Shown here one piece after another: positions 42,985 through 54,199 of a DNA stretch of 64,000 nt. Within the stretch, counting starts at the first letter, position 1, and each line of letters opens with the position of its first letter. Source of the stretch: Chara braunii. Its lineage: Eukaryota > Streptophyta > Charophyceae > Charales > Characeae. Below the pieces are notes generated by a model. That model had not been told where the DNA came from, did not search any database, and saw only the letters and a program-made list of their open reading frames with translations. The DNA is taken from assembly GCA_003427395.1 (NCBI GenBank), contig BFEA01000611.1:58076-122075 (forward strand), given 5' to 3'. The position numbers and the translations under genes are program-made.

Positions 42985-43467
42985 ATGAGTGTGTATAACA
43001 CGGCAGCCCCGTAATCATGGGGAACCATACCATCCTTCAGTCCAAACGTAGCATCACATAGTGTTAGCTGCAGTCTTAACATAGCATAGGTTAGGGGGAA
43101 GGGTTATCCCATAGTCATCAACTTCATAGGAAAATGGAGGGTCAATTAGAGGGGAGCAGATTAGGGTGTTAGGTCGAGCAGGGAGTAACGATGGCATAAC
43201 CATCAAGGTTGGTGTAGTGACCAACCGAGGAGGGATGACACATCCCTTCATACGCTTTTTGGCGCTTGCTCCCGTCAAGGCTCATTAGAAGGTGAGGTGT
43301 TCCCAAGCACTCGGCTAAGATACCCATGGAATACCACGATGCGAAGGTCGTTAAGGCAAAACACGGTGAGGCAAATGACGGCAAGGTAACAAGGCACTGG
43401 ACAACAAGAGGTTGCAAGTCACATAGGGTGGAGGACATGGGGGAGGGGGGGGGCAGGTAACCAACAC

Positions 43468-43658
43468 AAGCAACAAACGAAAAAGGCATGAAGTACTGAT
43501 ACCAAGTTGGAAAAACAGAGAGCGAAAAAAATAAAATAAGCAAACGCTGGTGATGACAGACTNAAGCAACAAACGAAAAAGGCATGAAGTACTGATACCA
43601 AGTTGGAAAAACAGAGAGCGAAAAAAATAAAATAAGCAAACGCTGGTGATGACAGACT
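43468..43658. repeat. Exact 95-bp duplication around a single N
   Basis: 43468-43562 is repeated base for base at 43564-43658, with N at 43563. R2 has only one copy, so this is most likely an assembly joint. Confidence 0.85.
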
Positions 43659-43687
43659 GTTTCGTCGGAATTGCACCGACTCATCAC
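43651..43687 (-). ncRNA. Hammerhead-like motif in R1
   Basis: Minus strand: a GTGATGA box (first core base C changed to G), stem II GTCGG / CCGAC, GAAA, short stem III with loop AGTCT, then GTC. Same layout as 5136-5172; the altered core base should abolish cleavage. Confidence 0.5.
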
Positions 43688-44719
43688 GAGGCTGAACCCT
43701 CGACAATCTGCGGAATCCTCGTATTGGATTGTTTGGGTCATGAACCCTTTGACCCTTGTTGAAGGCAGATTGCCCACAAGCGGAACATAGCAGGGAGCAA
43801 CAACTCTGCGAAGCACCAAGCAACGCACCCGAAGCCACTCAACTGCACAACGCCATAAAAGAACTGCAAGGAACTACACGGCAAGCAGACGAGCAGCACA
43901 ACAACCTTGCAATGAAGCACAAGGCAACACCAACAAGGTAGCCAGACTACACGACCCACCAGGAAGGAACGCGGAAAGCACAACAGTGCGCAACAACTCT
44001 GTGAAGCACCAGGCAACACACCTGAAGCCACTCAACTGCACAACACCAAAGGCGACTGCAAGGAACGACAAGACAAGCGGACGAACAACACAACAACCGT
44101 GCAGTGACGCGCAAGGCAACACAAGCACCGCAACCACACTGCAAGGAACGAGAGGGCAAGCGGACAAACAACCCGACAACCGTGCAGTGAAGCACGAAGC
44201 AACACCAACAGAGCAGCCAAACTGCAAGGCACGCAAGCAAAAGACACGGAAGGCACGACCAACGGACGGGCAGCAAGGCAGTGGAACGACGAAGTGCAAG
44301 GCACCACCGACAACACGGCCACATCACACAGCGAACACAGCAATTCGCAGAGAGCCACATGCAAAGCAAGCGGGGCAGGCAGCAGGGCAGTGGCGGAGCG
44401 CAGACGAGGACGTCCACACATCCAACACGGAGCAAAGCAGCACATGACTTACAGACATCATGATTGAACCCCGCAGACTGTTGGTTCCCACCACCCGCTG
44501 AGCCAGGGCGTCACTCCGACGAACATCCGTCATCACCGACAGGCAACACAGACATCTCGAACCGAGCAGCCCCCATAAGAGTGCAGTAGGCACTCCAAAC
44601 GGGGAACCACCGACTGTTTGGCACTGCTTAAGGGTACTAAGTTGGGCACACAAAAACAATACTTAGAAAAAATCAGAAGGAGGAAAGACAATAGAAGAAA
44701 GACTAACATACATAAAACT

Positions 44720-44780
<61 letters not shown>

Positions 44781-44989
44781 CCCTATCCCTCCATGAGGAC
44801 GGGCCGGATGGACTAGTGTCCTGGGGCACTAGGCCATTCAACCACGTGCCCCTGGACTCCGCACACACAAACATAAAAACACATACACAACTGATGCCAA
44901 CAGAGCAACGAGTATGTACTTCACGAAAAACATTGGCCTTTGTTCGCATGGGAGAAGCATTCGCTAGGGGTAAGCCATGTGGAACTCGA

Positions 44990-46790
44990 GACATTTGGAG
45001 AGAAGAGAGAGGTAATGTGCGGTTAGTATGTTGTTCTGCATAAAGTTAAGGAACGTGGAAGGATGTTGGGCAAGACATCAGGTCGGTCAGCATGGGAGTC
45101 TTCCCCTGCTCAGCAACTGGATAATGTATCCGGGTATGTGTGTGATGGGTGTGTATAACACGGCAGCCCCATAATCATTGGAAACCAGACCATCCTTCAG
45201 TCCAAACGTAGCATCACGTAGTGTTAGCTGCAGTCTTAACATTGCATAGGTTAGGGGGAAGGGTTATCCCATAGTCATCAACTCCATAGGAAAATGGAGG
45301 GTTAATTAGAGGGGAGCAGATTAGGGTGTTAGGTGGAGCAGGGAGTAACGATGGCATAACCATCAAGGTTGGTGTAGTGACCAACCGAGGAGGAATGACA
45401 CATCTCTTCATACGCTTTTTGGCGCTTGCTCCCGTCAAGGCTCATTAGAAGGTGAGGTGTTCCCAGGCACCCGGCTAAGATACCCATGGAATACCACGAT
45501 GCGAAGGCCGTTAAGGCAGAACACGGTGAGGCAAATGATGGCGAGGTAACAAGGCACTGAACAACAAGAGGTTGCAAGTCACATAGGGTGGAGGACATGG
45601 GGGAGGAGGGGGGGCAGGTAACCAACACAAAGCAACAAACGAAAAAGGCATGAAGTACTGATACCAAGTTGGAAAAACAGAGAGCGAAAAAAATAAAATA
45701 AACAAACGCTGGTGATAACAGACTGTTTCGTCGGAATTCCACCGACTCATCCGAGTCAGAAGGCTGAACCCTCGACAATCCGCGGAATCCTCGTATTGGA
45801 TGGTTTGGGTCATGAACCCTTTGACTCTTGTTGAACGCAGATTGCCCACAAGCGGAACATAGCAGGGAGCAACAACTCTGCGAAGCACCAAGCAACGCAC
45901 CCGAAGCCACTCAACTGCACAACACCATAAAACGACTGCAAGGAACTACACGGCAAGCAGACGAGCACCACAACAACCTTGCAATGAAGCACAAGGCAAC
46001 ACCAACAAGGTAGCCAGACTACACGACCCACCAGGAAGGAACGCGGAAAGCACAACACTGAGCAATAACTCTTTGAAGCACCAGGCAACACACCTGAAGC
46101 CACTCAACTGCACAACACCAAAGGCCAATGCAAGGAATGACAAGATAAGCAACGAACAGCATAGCAACCGTGCAGTGAAGCGCAAGGCAACACAAGCACC
46201 GCAACCACACTTTAAGGAACGAGAGGGCGAGTTGACAAACAGCCCGACAACCGTGCAGTGAAGCACGAAGCAACACCAACAGGGCAGCCAAACTGCAAGG
46301 CACGCAAGCAAAAGACACGGAAGGCACGACCAGTGGACGGGCAGCGTGGCAGTGGAACGACGAAGCCGAAGGCACCACCGACAACACAGCCACACCACAC
46401 AGCGAACACAGCAATTCGCAGAGAGCCACATGCGAAGCAAGTGGGGCAGGCAACAGGGCAGCGGCGGAGCGCAGACGAGGATGTCCACACATCCAACACG
46501 GAGCAAAGCAGCACATGAACTACTCACATCATGATTGAAACCCGCAGACTGTTGGTTCCCACCACCCGCTGAGCCAGGGCGTCACTCCGACGAACATTCG
46601 TCATTACCGACAGACAACACAGACATCCCGAACCGAGCAGCCCCTATAAGAGTGCAGTAGGCACTCCAAACGCGGAACCACCGACTGTTTGGCACTACTT
46701 AAGGGTGCTCAGTTGGGCACACAAAAACAATACTTAGAAAAGATCAGAAGGAGGACAGGCAATAGAAGAAAGACTAACATACATAAAACT

Positions 46791-46876
<86 letters not shown>
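44990..46876. mobile_element. Repeat family R, copy R2
   Basis: From 45147 it repeats R1 in order, including the block caagttggaaaaacagagag, the 84-bp array and the terminal (GT)n (46793-46876). The preceding 44990-45146 resembles the start of R4 (gcggttagtatgt-gt-ctgca; cagcaactggat-atgtatcc). Thus R1, R2 and R3 are arranged head to tail with (GT)n at each joint. Confidence 0.7.
45717..45765 (-). ncRNA. Degenerate hammerhead-like motif in R2
   Basis: Minus strand: ctgactcgGATGA (an insertion splits the CTGATGA box), stem II GTCGG / CCGAC, GAAAC, AGTCT, then GTT in place of GTC. Homologous to R1's motif but more decayed. Confidence 0.45.
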
Positions 46877-46878
<2 letters not shown>

Positions 46879-47420
46879 TGGGTGTGCATAACACGGCCAC
46901 CCCATATACAATAAGGAACCAGACCATGTATCTGTCCAATCGTAAACATGTGACAAGTTAGCAGCAGGCTTAACACATGTTGGGTTTAAGAGGGGAAATT
47001 TTGTCATCTACTCCATAAAAAGAGGATGCATGTTAGTTCTGCATCGTCAATTAGGGGGGAGCAGATTAGAGGTTAGGTTGGGGTTAGAGATGGCTGTTGA
47101 AGACAGCCATAGGGGGGGTGCACGGCGCACACCCTGAAGCATGCTTTTCGCTGCTTAGCACCCATAGCAGCTCGCCAGAGGGAGAATGCTCCATATTAGT
47201 TAGCAGATGGGAAGGGGGGAACTGGACTGGGGAAAAAAGGTAGGGGGGCTTAAAAGGGTTTATCAGCGGGTATGTTTGAGCAGTAACATACCTGTGCGCG
47301 AAGCGCCTGCGGAGAAGAAGTCTCCTCGATTGTAGCCATGTTCCCTCGATGAGTTAAGTCGTGTACGCAACTCAGAGGAGCGCATCGATGGCCGGAGGGG
47401 ATTATGAGGCGTTAGCGAAG
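46877..47420. mobile_element. Repeat family R, copy R3 (second subfamily)
   Basis: Starts agtgggtgtgcataacacgg after (GT)n and is collinear with 59875-60410, sharing catgtatct-tccaatcgtaaa and cgcaactcagaggagcgcat. It is only related to R1/R2 in its first ~100 bases. Confidence 0.75.
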
Positions 47421-48113
47421 ACTTCCCGTAGCCGAGCGTTAGGCTGCTCGTACTCGCTGGTTAGGTGGGCGCTAGGAAGTCGAAACGGCAACATAGGAGG
47501 TTGAGGAATACGGGCGAGCTCCTCAGCCAGTTCCGCAAGCTTGCCATGTGCAGATGAATAGGCTAGTGGTGGTGGGCATGTTATATGGTGGAGATACATA
47601 GTAGTAGTAGGAGGTGTTGTTTTACTGAGTGTTTTGCTGGGGGTGCGCTTGCTGGCTACGGGCAGGTGGCAGTGGGGTGTGTGTTCGTGCAATGGGGTGT
47701 GTGCTTTGCATCGGTGAGGGACGAGAAATGGGTGTGAGGTTTCCATGGCGAAGGATGTTTGATCGTTTTGTCTGAGTAGAGGATGTTTGCTCATAGGGGG
47801 ACTGGTCCCCACCTTTTCGTGCTTGTCATGATGCTGGAGTCCAAAACGAGTTTGTTTTGTTCTAGTGTCAGTGTTGCAGGGAGGATGGCCTTGTCTGTCG
47901 TTTTAGGGAGGGGATTTTGCCAAGGCGCGTGATCCTCAAGGTAGTGGTGGATTTTTTTGCGCGGGTGCATTGCGACCTACGTTGTCGTGTATGTAAGGAG
48001 TTTTTTAGCAGCGTCGTTTGGGTATGGTGGTGCGGTGATGGTTTTGTCCGGGGTGGTGGCTTTTTTGGTTTGTGTGTGGCGCGTTTTTCTCCGGGGAGTT
48101 TTTTGTCCTTCAT
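47402..48113 (-). pseudogene. Possible ORF adjoining R3
   Basis: Minus frames 48113-47868 (Lys/Arg/His-rich) and 47812-47402 (136 codons, ending LAELAEELARIPQP ... NARLREVFANAS) could be one basic protein broken by a frameshift. A basic N-terminal region and a helical C-terminal region would suit a nucleic-acid-binding retroelement protein, but no domain is recognisable. Confidence 0.3.
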
Positions 48114-48625
48114 GTTTTTTGTCCGATGTATTTTTTTGGGGGGTGTTTTTTTGTGTGTGTACCTGTAATTTGTGTGTGGATAATGCGCGTTTTTCTGGGG
48201 GTGTTAGTTCAACACTACATTGTTAGTTTTCCCTTTTTTTTTTTTTTTTGTGGGTTGAGTATCCCATAACTCAGATTTAGGTTAGTATTAATAGGTTTTT
48301 CTTAATAAAACATCGTTTTCGTGGTGGCGAATTGTAGTTGCGGTTTTGGGCGCGCAGGTTCCAGAAGTCTTTAATAGTTTAAGACCTATAGATTTATGGG
48401 TTTAGCTTTGTGGTTTCTTAGGATATGTGTGGGATGTATTCATTAAGCTAATCATGAAGTATGAATTTATTTATTTTTGTTTTTATTTTTTCATTTTTAT
48501 TTTTATTTTTTATTTTTACTTTTTTATTATTTATATTTTTTACTGATTTTTATTATAATTTTTTATTTTAAATTATATATTATAATTATTGTTATTTATT
48601 TTATATTATTTATATTATATATATA
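48114..48625. other. T-rich intergenic sequence
   Basis: Increasingly A/T-rich, ending in TA microsatellite that forms the left target site of the next element. No gene seen. Confidence 0.4.
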
Positions 48626-49365
48626 CAAGGTAACCAACGTTCGGGACGGGCCGAACGCCCGAACCCGAACACCCGAACGCATGGGACCCCTTGGGGATGC
48701 GTTCGGCCGTTCGGGCCGAACATGGACCCAAAAAAAAAAAAAAACAAAAAAAAACAAAGTCATCAAAAAAATCTGAAAAAAAGATATGTTATCGAGAAAA
48801 ATAAACTCAACAAGATTTGCCTGAGCATTACATCCTAATTCCTTACCAAATTTGAAATCAAAATAAAATACGGAAAATAAATACTAATAATAAAAATAAA
48901 TAAAAATAAAAAGAGAATTAAATTTAGTGAGTGCGCGAGCATGTTTTCGACACCGCCATCTTTGGCGATTTTTAGTTTTATTTTAGAAAAGCTAAATGCC
49001 CTGAAAATTTACAGATGTGTACTTCACATAATAAAAAACACAATAAAAAAGTTTCAAAAAATAATAAAATTGTTTAGACCCCGAACTAAAGTGAAAACAA
49101 AAAGTAAAAAGTGAAAAAATACCTGGGCGAGCACGTTTTGACACTGCCATCTTCGGCGATTTTTAATTCTTATTTAGCGTAGCCAAATGACTTGAAAATT
49201 TACAGGCATGTACCTCACGTTATAGAGAACTCAAAGAAAACAATTAAGAAAACAATACTTATTTTTAGGCTCCGAAATAATTTTTGGCGGGGACCGAACG
49301 CCGTCGGGATCGGACCCCGTACGGGACCCCGAACGCCCGTACATACGTACGGAATTGTGACCCTG
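48626..49365 (+). mobile_element. Non-autonomous hAT-like element, copy X1
   Basis: 740 bp. It begins caaggtaaccaacgttcggg and ends ...acaattgtgaccctg-type sequence (inverse cagggtcacaattcc), flanked on both sides by tatatata, a possible 8-bp target duplication in low-complexity DNA. Terminal zones (48633-48727 and 49289-49366) are GC-rich with many ccgaacg/cgttcgg words. The AT-rich interior holds two direct copies of a ~185-bp unit (about 48930-49100 and 49120-49290; cgagca-gttttcgacac, gccatctt-ggcgattttta). CAG-ends and 8-bp duplications are typical of hAT transposons. No transposase. Confidence 0.65.
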
Positions 49366-49467
49366 TATATATATATTTTTAATTATTGAATTTTTATTAT
49401 GTAATTTTTAATTTTTAATTTATTTATATATTTATATATTTATATATATTATATATATATTTATAGT

Positions 49468-50246
49468 CAGGGTTGCCAGGCCGAACGTACGGAGGCCCCT
49501 AAGCTGACCCCCTAACGTTTGGGCGTTCGGGTCCCCGCACGGGGCCCGAACCTGAAGGGGTTCGGACCCCGCAAAAAAATATTTTAACACCTAAATATTA
49601 TTATGTTTTCCTGAAAAGTTTTCTGTGAGTTCTTTGTGACGTAAGGTATCTCCATCTTAATTTTGAAGCCATTCTGTTCATCCAAAAAAAAGGAAAAATC
49701 GACAAAGATGGTGCTGTCAAAACTTGCTTGCCCACTTACTAATTTGTCTTTTTTCTCTTTTCACTTTTTGTTTTTCCTTTACTTCGGGGCATGAAAAAAA
49801 TATTATTTTTTCAAACTTTATTTGTATATTTTGTATTATGTAAGCTACACATATATAAAATTTCATGGCATTTGTCAAAGCCAAAAAAAAAAAAAAAAAT
49901 CAGCAAAGATGGCGATGTCCAAAACGTGCTCACCCACTCAATAATTTCATTCTCGTTTTATTTTTTTTTATTTTCATTATTATTATCTATTTTTACTATT
50001 TTTATTTTTTTTATTTTAATTTCAAAATTGGTAAAGAATTTGGATGTAACGTTGAGGCAAATGTTGTTTAGTTTATTCTTGTAGTATTTTTTTCATATTT
50101 TTTGGATTTTTTTTTTTTTTTATTTTTTATTTTTTTGGGGGGGGGTTCCGCATTTGGCCGAACGGCCGAACGCGTCGAGAGGGGGTGCCGAACGTTCGGG
50201 GGTTCAGGTTCGGCCGTTCGGCCCATCCTGAACGCCGGCAACCGTG
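49468..50246 (-). mobile_element. Non-autonomous hAT-like element, copy X2 (inverted)
   Basis: 779 bp, inverted relative to X1. It begins cagggttgccaggccgaacg and ends cgccggcaaccgtg. The outer ccgaacg-rich zone 50144-50246 is the reverse complement, with substitutions, of X1's left zone; 49468-49577 corresponds to X1's right zone. The interior copies of the unit lie at about 49610-49760 and 49840-49940 in reverse orientation. Flanks do not give a clear target duplication. Confidence 0.65.
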
Positions 50247-50288
50247 ATTATTATTATTATTATTTCTTATTATTATTATTTTTCTAGG

Positions 50289-50553
50289 CTACCAGAGTGG
50301 CCAAGGACCACTTGCCCGGCCGGGCCAAAAAGGATTAAAATAAATAAAAATAAAATTTTATTTTTCAATGTTTATTTTTATTTTTAAATTGGTAAAGAAT
50401 TTCGATATGACCGTGAGGCAAAAGTTGTTTTGTTTATTCTTCTCCATAACATATTTGTTTTTCAGATTTTTTGGGATTGTTTTTTTTTTTTTTTTTTTTG
50501 CTGGGACCATCCGCACGGGCAACACAAGGTGACCCGGGCGGCCCGGCTGGTAG
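50289..50553. mobile_element. Small relative of X elements, X3
   Basis: The interior (aaattggtaaagaatttcga ... ttgttttgtttattctt) matches X2 at about 50023-50090. Ends are inverted: ctaccag...ccggccgggcc on the left and ggcccggctggtag on the right. Confidence 0.5.
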
Positions 50554-50680
50554 GTATGATGAACAGATGCACTCGTAGGATGATGTACAAGCATACGAAG
50601 ATCAAGTCATTACGACAAGCTCGACGTAAACAAGTCGGAAAAAGTAGTCAAAGTATATTGTCAATAACAACATCAGACAT

Positions 50681-50734
50681 GGCTCCCCGACGCGTTTCGA
50701 CTGCCGCCACGCAGTCATCCTCAGGGGGTTTCCC
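50681..50734 (-). ncRNA. Hammerhead ribozyme-like motif of Penelope element
   Basis: Minus strand: CCCC (stem I), CTGAGGA (core; position 7 is variable), one extra T, stem II GACTGC / GCAGTC with loop gtggcg, GAAA, minimal stem III AC / GT around GC, C at the cleavage site, then GGGG closing stem I. Both stems pair perfectly. Short-stem-III hammerheads are known in the terminal repeats of Penelope-like elements, and this one lies just downstream of a Penelope-like RT on the same strand, where the 3' repeat should be. The extra base after the CTGA box is a caveat. Confidence 0.65.
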
Positions 50735-51520
50735 ACCACTCTACGCCCCGATGCTCTATTCCACCACTAACCCTCCTCCACGCTGATCCGCATCGACATC
50801 TTCGGAGATGCCGAGACTGCATCGCGTTGGTCCTGAAAGAGGATTTATTAATCGCACCTTGAGTATAAGTACTATGACCACTCAATATTGCGTTGGTATC
50901 AGGCCACAGTCCCGATTGGATGTCACACCACACAACACATACCCCTGGCCCTGGGTACAAGCAAAATGAAAAACAATACCGGTAAAGTAAAACTACCCCC
51001 ACAGTCAATTCTATCATCTAGTTGAAAAACACACCACTCCATGCTAACGGTCGTAAGCCACACTTCCTCAGGACATGCCCGAAACAGCCAAACTGATATT
51101 ATACCGTGCCCGACTTCCCGTCCCAGAACACTGTCCTACTGGCTGCGGGTAAAATAAAAAAACATTAAAACAGTATCGGTAAAGTAAAACCAAAGCACAC
51201 CACCCATGCAGAAAATCATCAACCCACACTACTAACAGGTTTGAAAAGACACATCCCTCGGTGACAAAAGCGTAAGCCCGTCCTATCTTCGGTCCGTGTC
51301 CGAGTCCTTCAACTGCTAAATTGTTGTACCCAAAATCCGTCTTGGCACTCTTTCTTACTACATGTGCGTCCCAGTCCATATGTCTTCATCAATCACGTCC
51401 CGGATTTGATTAGTTCAACCGCCAGGCTCCAGATTTTCTCTCGCCGGAAGGCAAACTGCTTTAAGACTCTCAGGAAAAATTCCGCAGAGAAATCCTTCCA
51501 TCGCAACTCACGTTTCAATG

Positions 51521-52941
51521 TCAGTACCCGTATCGGGATCTCACTCCGTACCGTAGTATTCTGGTCAATACGGTGTAGGTGACTACTAATAATGGCGTTC
51601 TTCTAGCTCTTACTACCCCACGAGTTAAAGCACTCTCCGTTGTGAAACTCCAGCTTACTACTGGTCCGGATGCATTTCTCATTTCGGGACATATGGACAC
51701 TGTTAATGTACGGAAATACCTGACGGACCTGGATCTGACAACCCAGGAAATCCCACTCGCTCTTCCCGTCATCTGTACGCTTCAAAGTCAGATTGTCGGG
51801 GTAACATCGCTCGAAGTCCTGTTGAATACAGTTGACCTCAGTCACAGATCGCTTTGTATGTGCGATGAACAGACAAACATCATCAACCAGTCTAGTGCCA
51901 AAAACCAAACAGTTCTTCCTGCCTAAGCTACTCAAAAAAAAATTTTTAGAGAATGAGCACATAATACACGCCAATGGGGGGCTCGCTTTTCCCCATTGGG
52001 ATCTCAATGATTTGTTGCAGCAGCACACCGGTGGCATACATGTACGTGTGCTTGAGTTCGAGTATCACAAACTTCAAGACATCCTCCAACTCCATCCTTC
52101 GCCAGTGATCCCCGCCAGTGGTAATGCCGAAAGTTGCCCCTTTCCCTCGTGTGTTAACACGAACGAAATTCTTCCCTTTCTGTTGGTATATCCGGATCAA
52201 CCACTGAACGACATCAATTATACATTCGTGCGGAAGAAGGCTAAACATCTCCTTAATGTCATAGGAGAAGGCTGGCACTCGCGCATCATTACCCAGTTTC
52301 TCAATCTTAGAGTTAATCGACTTCAACCGGCTGGTCAGCATCGAAATTGCCGGTAAGTTGAAATGCCAAGACTTAGGTAGGCGAAACAGCAAAAGGTTCA
52401 AAACCTTAGAAACAACCTTCCCTGTCTTAACCATAGGTTCGCTATAAGTCGGGCAGATCGGTCTGTATCGGTCCAAGTCCTTGTACTTGGGTAGCACATA
52501 CGAGGAACCGAAGGATCCCGATTTGTCCCACTTAGCAAAACGCACTAACCCCAGATCCCGGACGTCTTCGAGGATAGTACGTAAGACAACTTCGACCGGT
52601 TGGTTCACAACCACATACCCTGAGTTGCGCACAAAAGAACTCATCATTGCTTCATAATACACACGAAGACATATAACAAGAGTCTCGCCGGGGCTCCGGT
52701 CAAGAGGTGTCATGACCATACCCTCGTACCTATTCTTCACATCCAATACCTCAGCAAGCGGTAAAGCATTCGCTGATATGTCTTTCCCGCTAGCTAGGCA
52801 TGGCACAACATCCTCAGTTCGGACTTTAGGCGTAATAACACAATTCCGCCAACTGCAAAACCCATCCTGGATCTCCTTTGTTAGACTCGTAACTCTGTCG
52901 CATTTCCGTTCCACATGAATATTCTTTGCATTGCACAGCAA
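51521..52941 (-). pseudogene. Penelope-like reverse transcriptase, copy 1
   Basis: The frame 52941-51946 (331 codons) has the fingers motif PKYKDLDRYRPI (about 151-162), the palm A motif SYDIKEMF (226-233) and QQIIEIPMG (309-317). A shift near 51985 moves the coding phase to the frame ending at 51603, which reads MGKASPPLACI and then the catalytic VDD (codons 51887-51879) in RLVDDVCLFI. The C-terminal thumb continues to about 51380 in broken phases. The PK...RPI, Q-GIPMG...SP-LA and R-x-VDD set is typical of Penelope-like RTs. It copies element RNA at chromosomal DNA ends or nicks. Confidence 0.75.
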
Positions 52942-53726
52942 AGGGTGCTACCCCTCGCTACTGCTAAGTCGAAAGCGCACATGTCCGTTCTCCTTGGGAG
53001 CAGACAAACCTGAGCAATTACAGACCAGCACATCCTTAGAGGCAAAAGACCTCTAATTGTGCAGAATATCACCCACCGTGCGATTTTTAGTCCACACAGT
53101 GCGAACATTCCGACGTGAGCGCTTAGCAAAGCAAGAGGGTAAACCACACTCCAATAGTTGGTTGTTGATCACCTTCCGAACTTCAGATAGCTTAATCCGA
53201 TCGTTAAACCCAATATGAATTATCAAATCAGAATTAATACAGATACCATGTTTGAGACGAAAGATCCGTCTCAACAAACGACGCAGGTATCGTCGAGTAG
53301 AATCACGACTGAACTCTTTAATCACATTGTACAATTTCAGAAGATTATTGATTCGCCACACCCAAATATTCTCCAAGCACTCGGGTTACGTAATATAGAC
53401 ACCAGAATCCCTTTGTATGGTCCACAAGCAGGCTGCCATCTACGAAGAAACACAATTTCAAACAGACCCCCCTTCTCGAAAGCATTCTTACATTCACTAA
53501 GGTTACGCTTGCTACCCTCACACAGAACCGAGGACTTCCCGAAGTCCTTTACGATCAGATGCCATGTATCTGTCCAAGCGTTACCACCAGAGAAATACAG
53601 GCGAAGTCCCTTCTCCTTACCTTCGAAAGCTGCTACCAGCAAGTCCTGTATCCGTACAGTCTCAGTATCCTGACTCGCTCTTCTCACGCTAATTGGATGA
53701 ATTGCCTGAGTACTGGACTCAAACAC
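52942..53726 (-). pseudogene. Penelope-like element N-terminal region, copy 1
   Basis: Minus frames 53726-53337 and 53376-53053, then further phases to RT. It includes a basic helical stretch (STRRYLRRLLRRIF) and, just before RT, a GDILHN ... Cys-rich segment resembling the region that precedes RT in Penelope-like proteins. The phases overlap by ~40 nt, so at least two indels separate them from RT. Confidence 0.5.
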
Positions 53727-53760
53727 CTGTGATTGCTTATGACATCGTTCCTTCTTACCC

Positions 53761-53926
53761 GGCGGGCAGATCCTATTCCTCCTTTTACCGTAACGTGTGC
53801 CGGTGGAATAATAATAATATTTATAGCCTAGTTATTTTTTTAATTTTTTTTTTTTAATTATTATTATTTTTTAATTATTGTTATTATTATTATTCATAAT
53901 ACTTAGTTGGGAAGTGGGAGTTGATG

Positions 53927-53967
<41 letters not shown>

Positions 53968-54199
53968 CCCGTTCCCTCGTGATGGAGGTCCCGGCGGGGT
54001 AGGTCCAAGGATGGCGGACCTACCCGAGCAGGGATAGATCCTCCACCTGAACCAGCTAGTTATCTGGCTTACACACATACAAAGTTGTTGTTTCTTCTTT
54101 TTCTTATTATTATTAATGGGGTCTAGTGCGCGTGGACTCCATGTAGAACGTATAAGCATTTTTGCTTTGACCCAAGCGGTTGTGTGTATTCCTGTATGA
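53761..54199. other. Spacer with (GT)n and hairpin
   Basis: A (GT)n run at 53932-53962 is followed by tccctcccc-ttccctc, as at the right end of R1 (44776), and by a perfect hairpin gtaggtcc / ggacctac at about 53998-54022. A/T-rich otherwise. Confidence 0.5.

Larger units (their letters stand above)
42985..44775. mobile_element. Repeat family R, copy R1
   Basis: About 1.8 kb, near-identical in order to 45147-46876. Begins gagtgtgtataacacggcag, includes the hammerhead-like motif (43651-43687, minus) and an internal tandem array of ~84-bp units (about 43880-44260, caagcggac-aacaaca... and cgtgcagtgaagc words), and ends in a second (GT)n at 44723-44775. The 84-bp period is a multiple of three, so all minus-strand phases of the array stay open and look Cys/Leu-rich; these are not accepted as genes. 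The minus frame 43828-43169 is conserved in R2 (45910-45329), but the copies are too similar to prove coding. Confidence 0.7.
50681..53760 (-). mobile_element. Penelope-like retroelement, copy 1
   Basis: About 3 kb on the minus strand: an N-terminal ORF region, RT, and a hammerhead-type motif in the 3' region. No GIY-YIG endonuclease motif was seen after RT, so it may belong to an endonuclease-lacking branch or have lost it. Several frameshifts make it inactive. The 5' end is not defined. Confidence 0.7.

Noticed and set aside
42705-43082. His/Thr-repeat ORFs over GT microsatellites (also 44533-44994, 46709-47007)
   Set aside because: Direct translations of (CA)n; no supporting domain.
43947-44435. 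Cys/Leu-rich minus-strand ORFs in R1 (and 45946-46527 in R2)
   Set aside because: The ~84-bp tandem unit is a multiple of three, keeping all three phases open; composition is repeat-driven in each phase.
51060-51100. Possible hammerhead: cctcaggacatgcccgaaacag
   Set aside because: There is a CGAAAC box but no CTGANGA box at the right distance and no stems.
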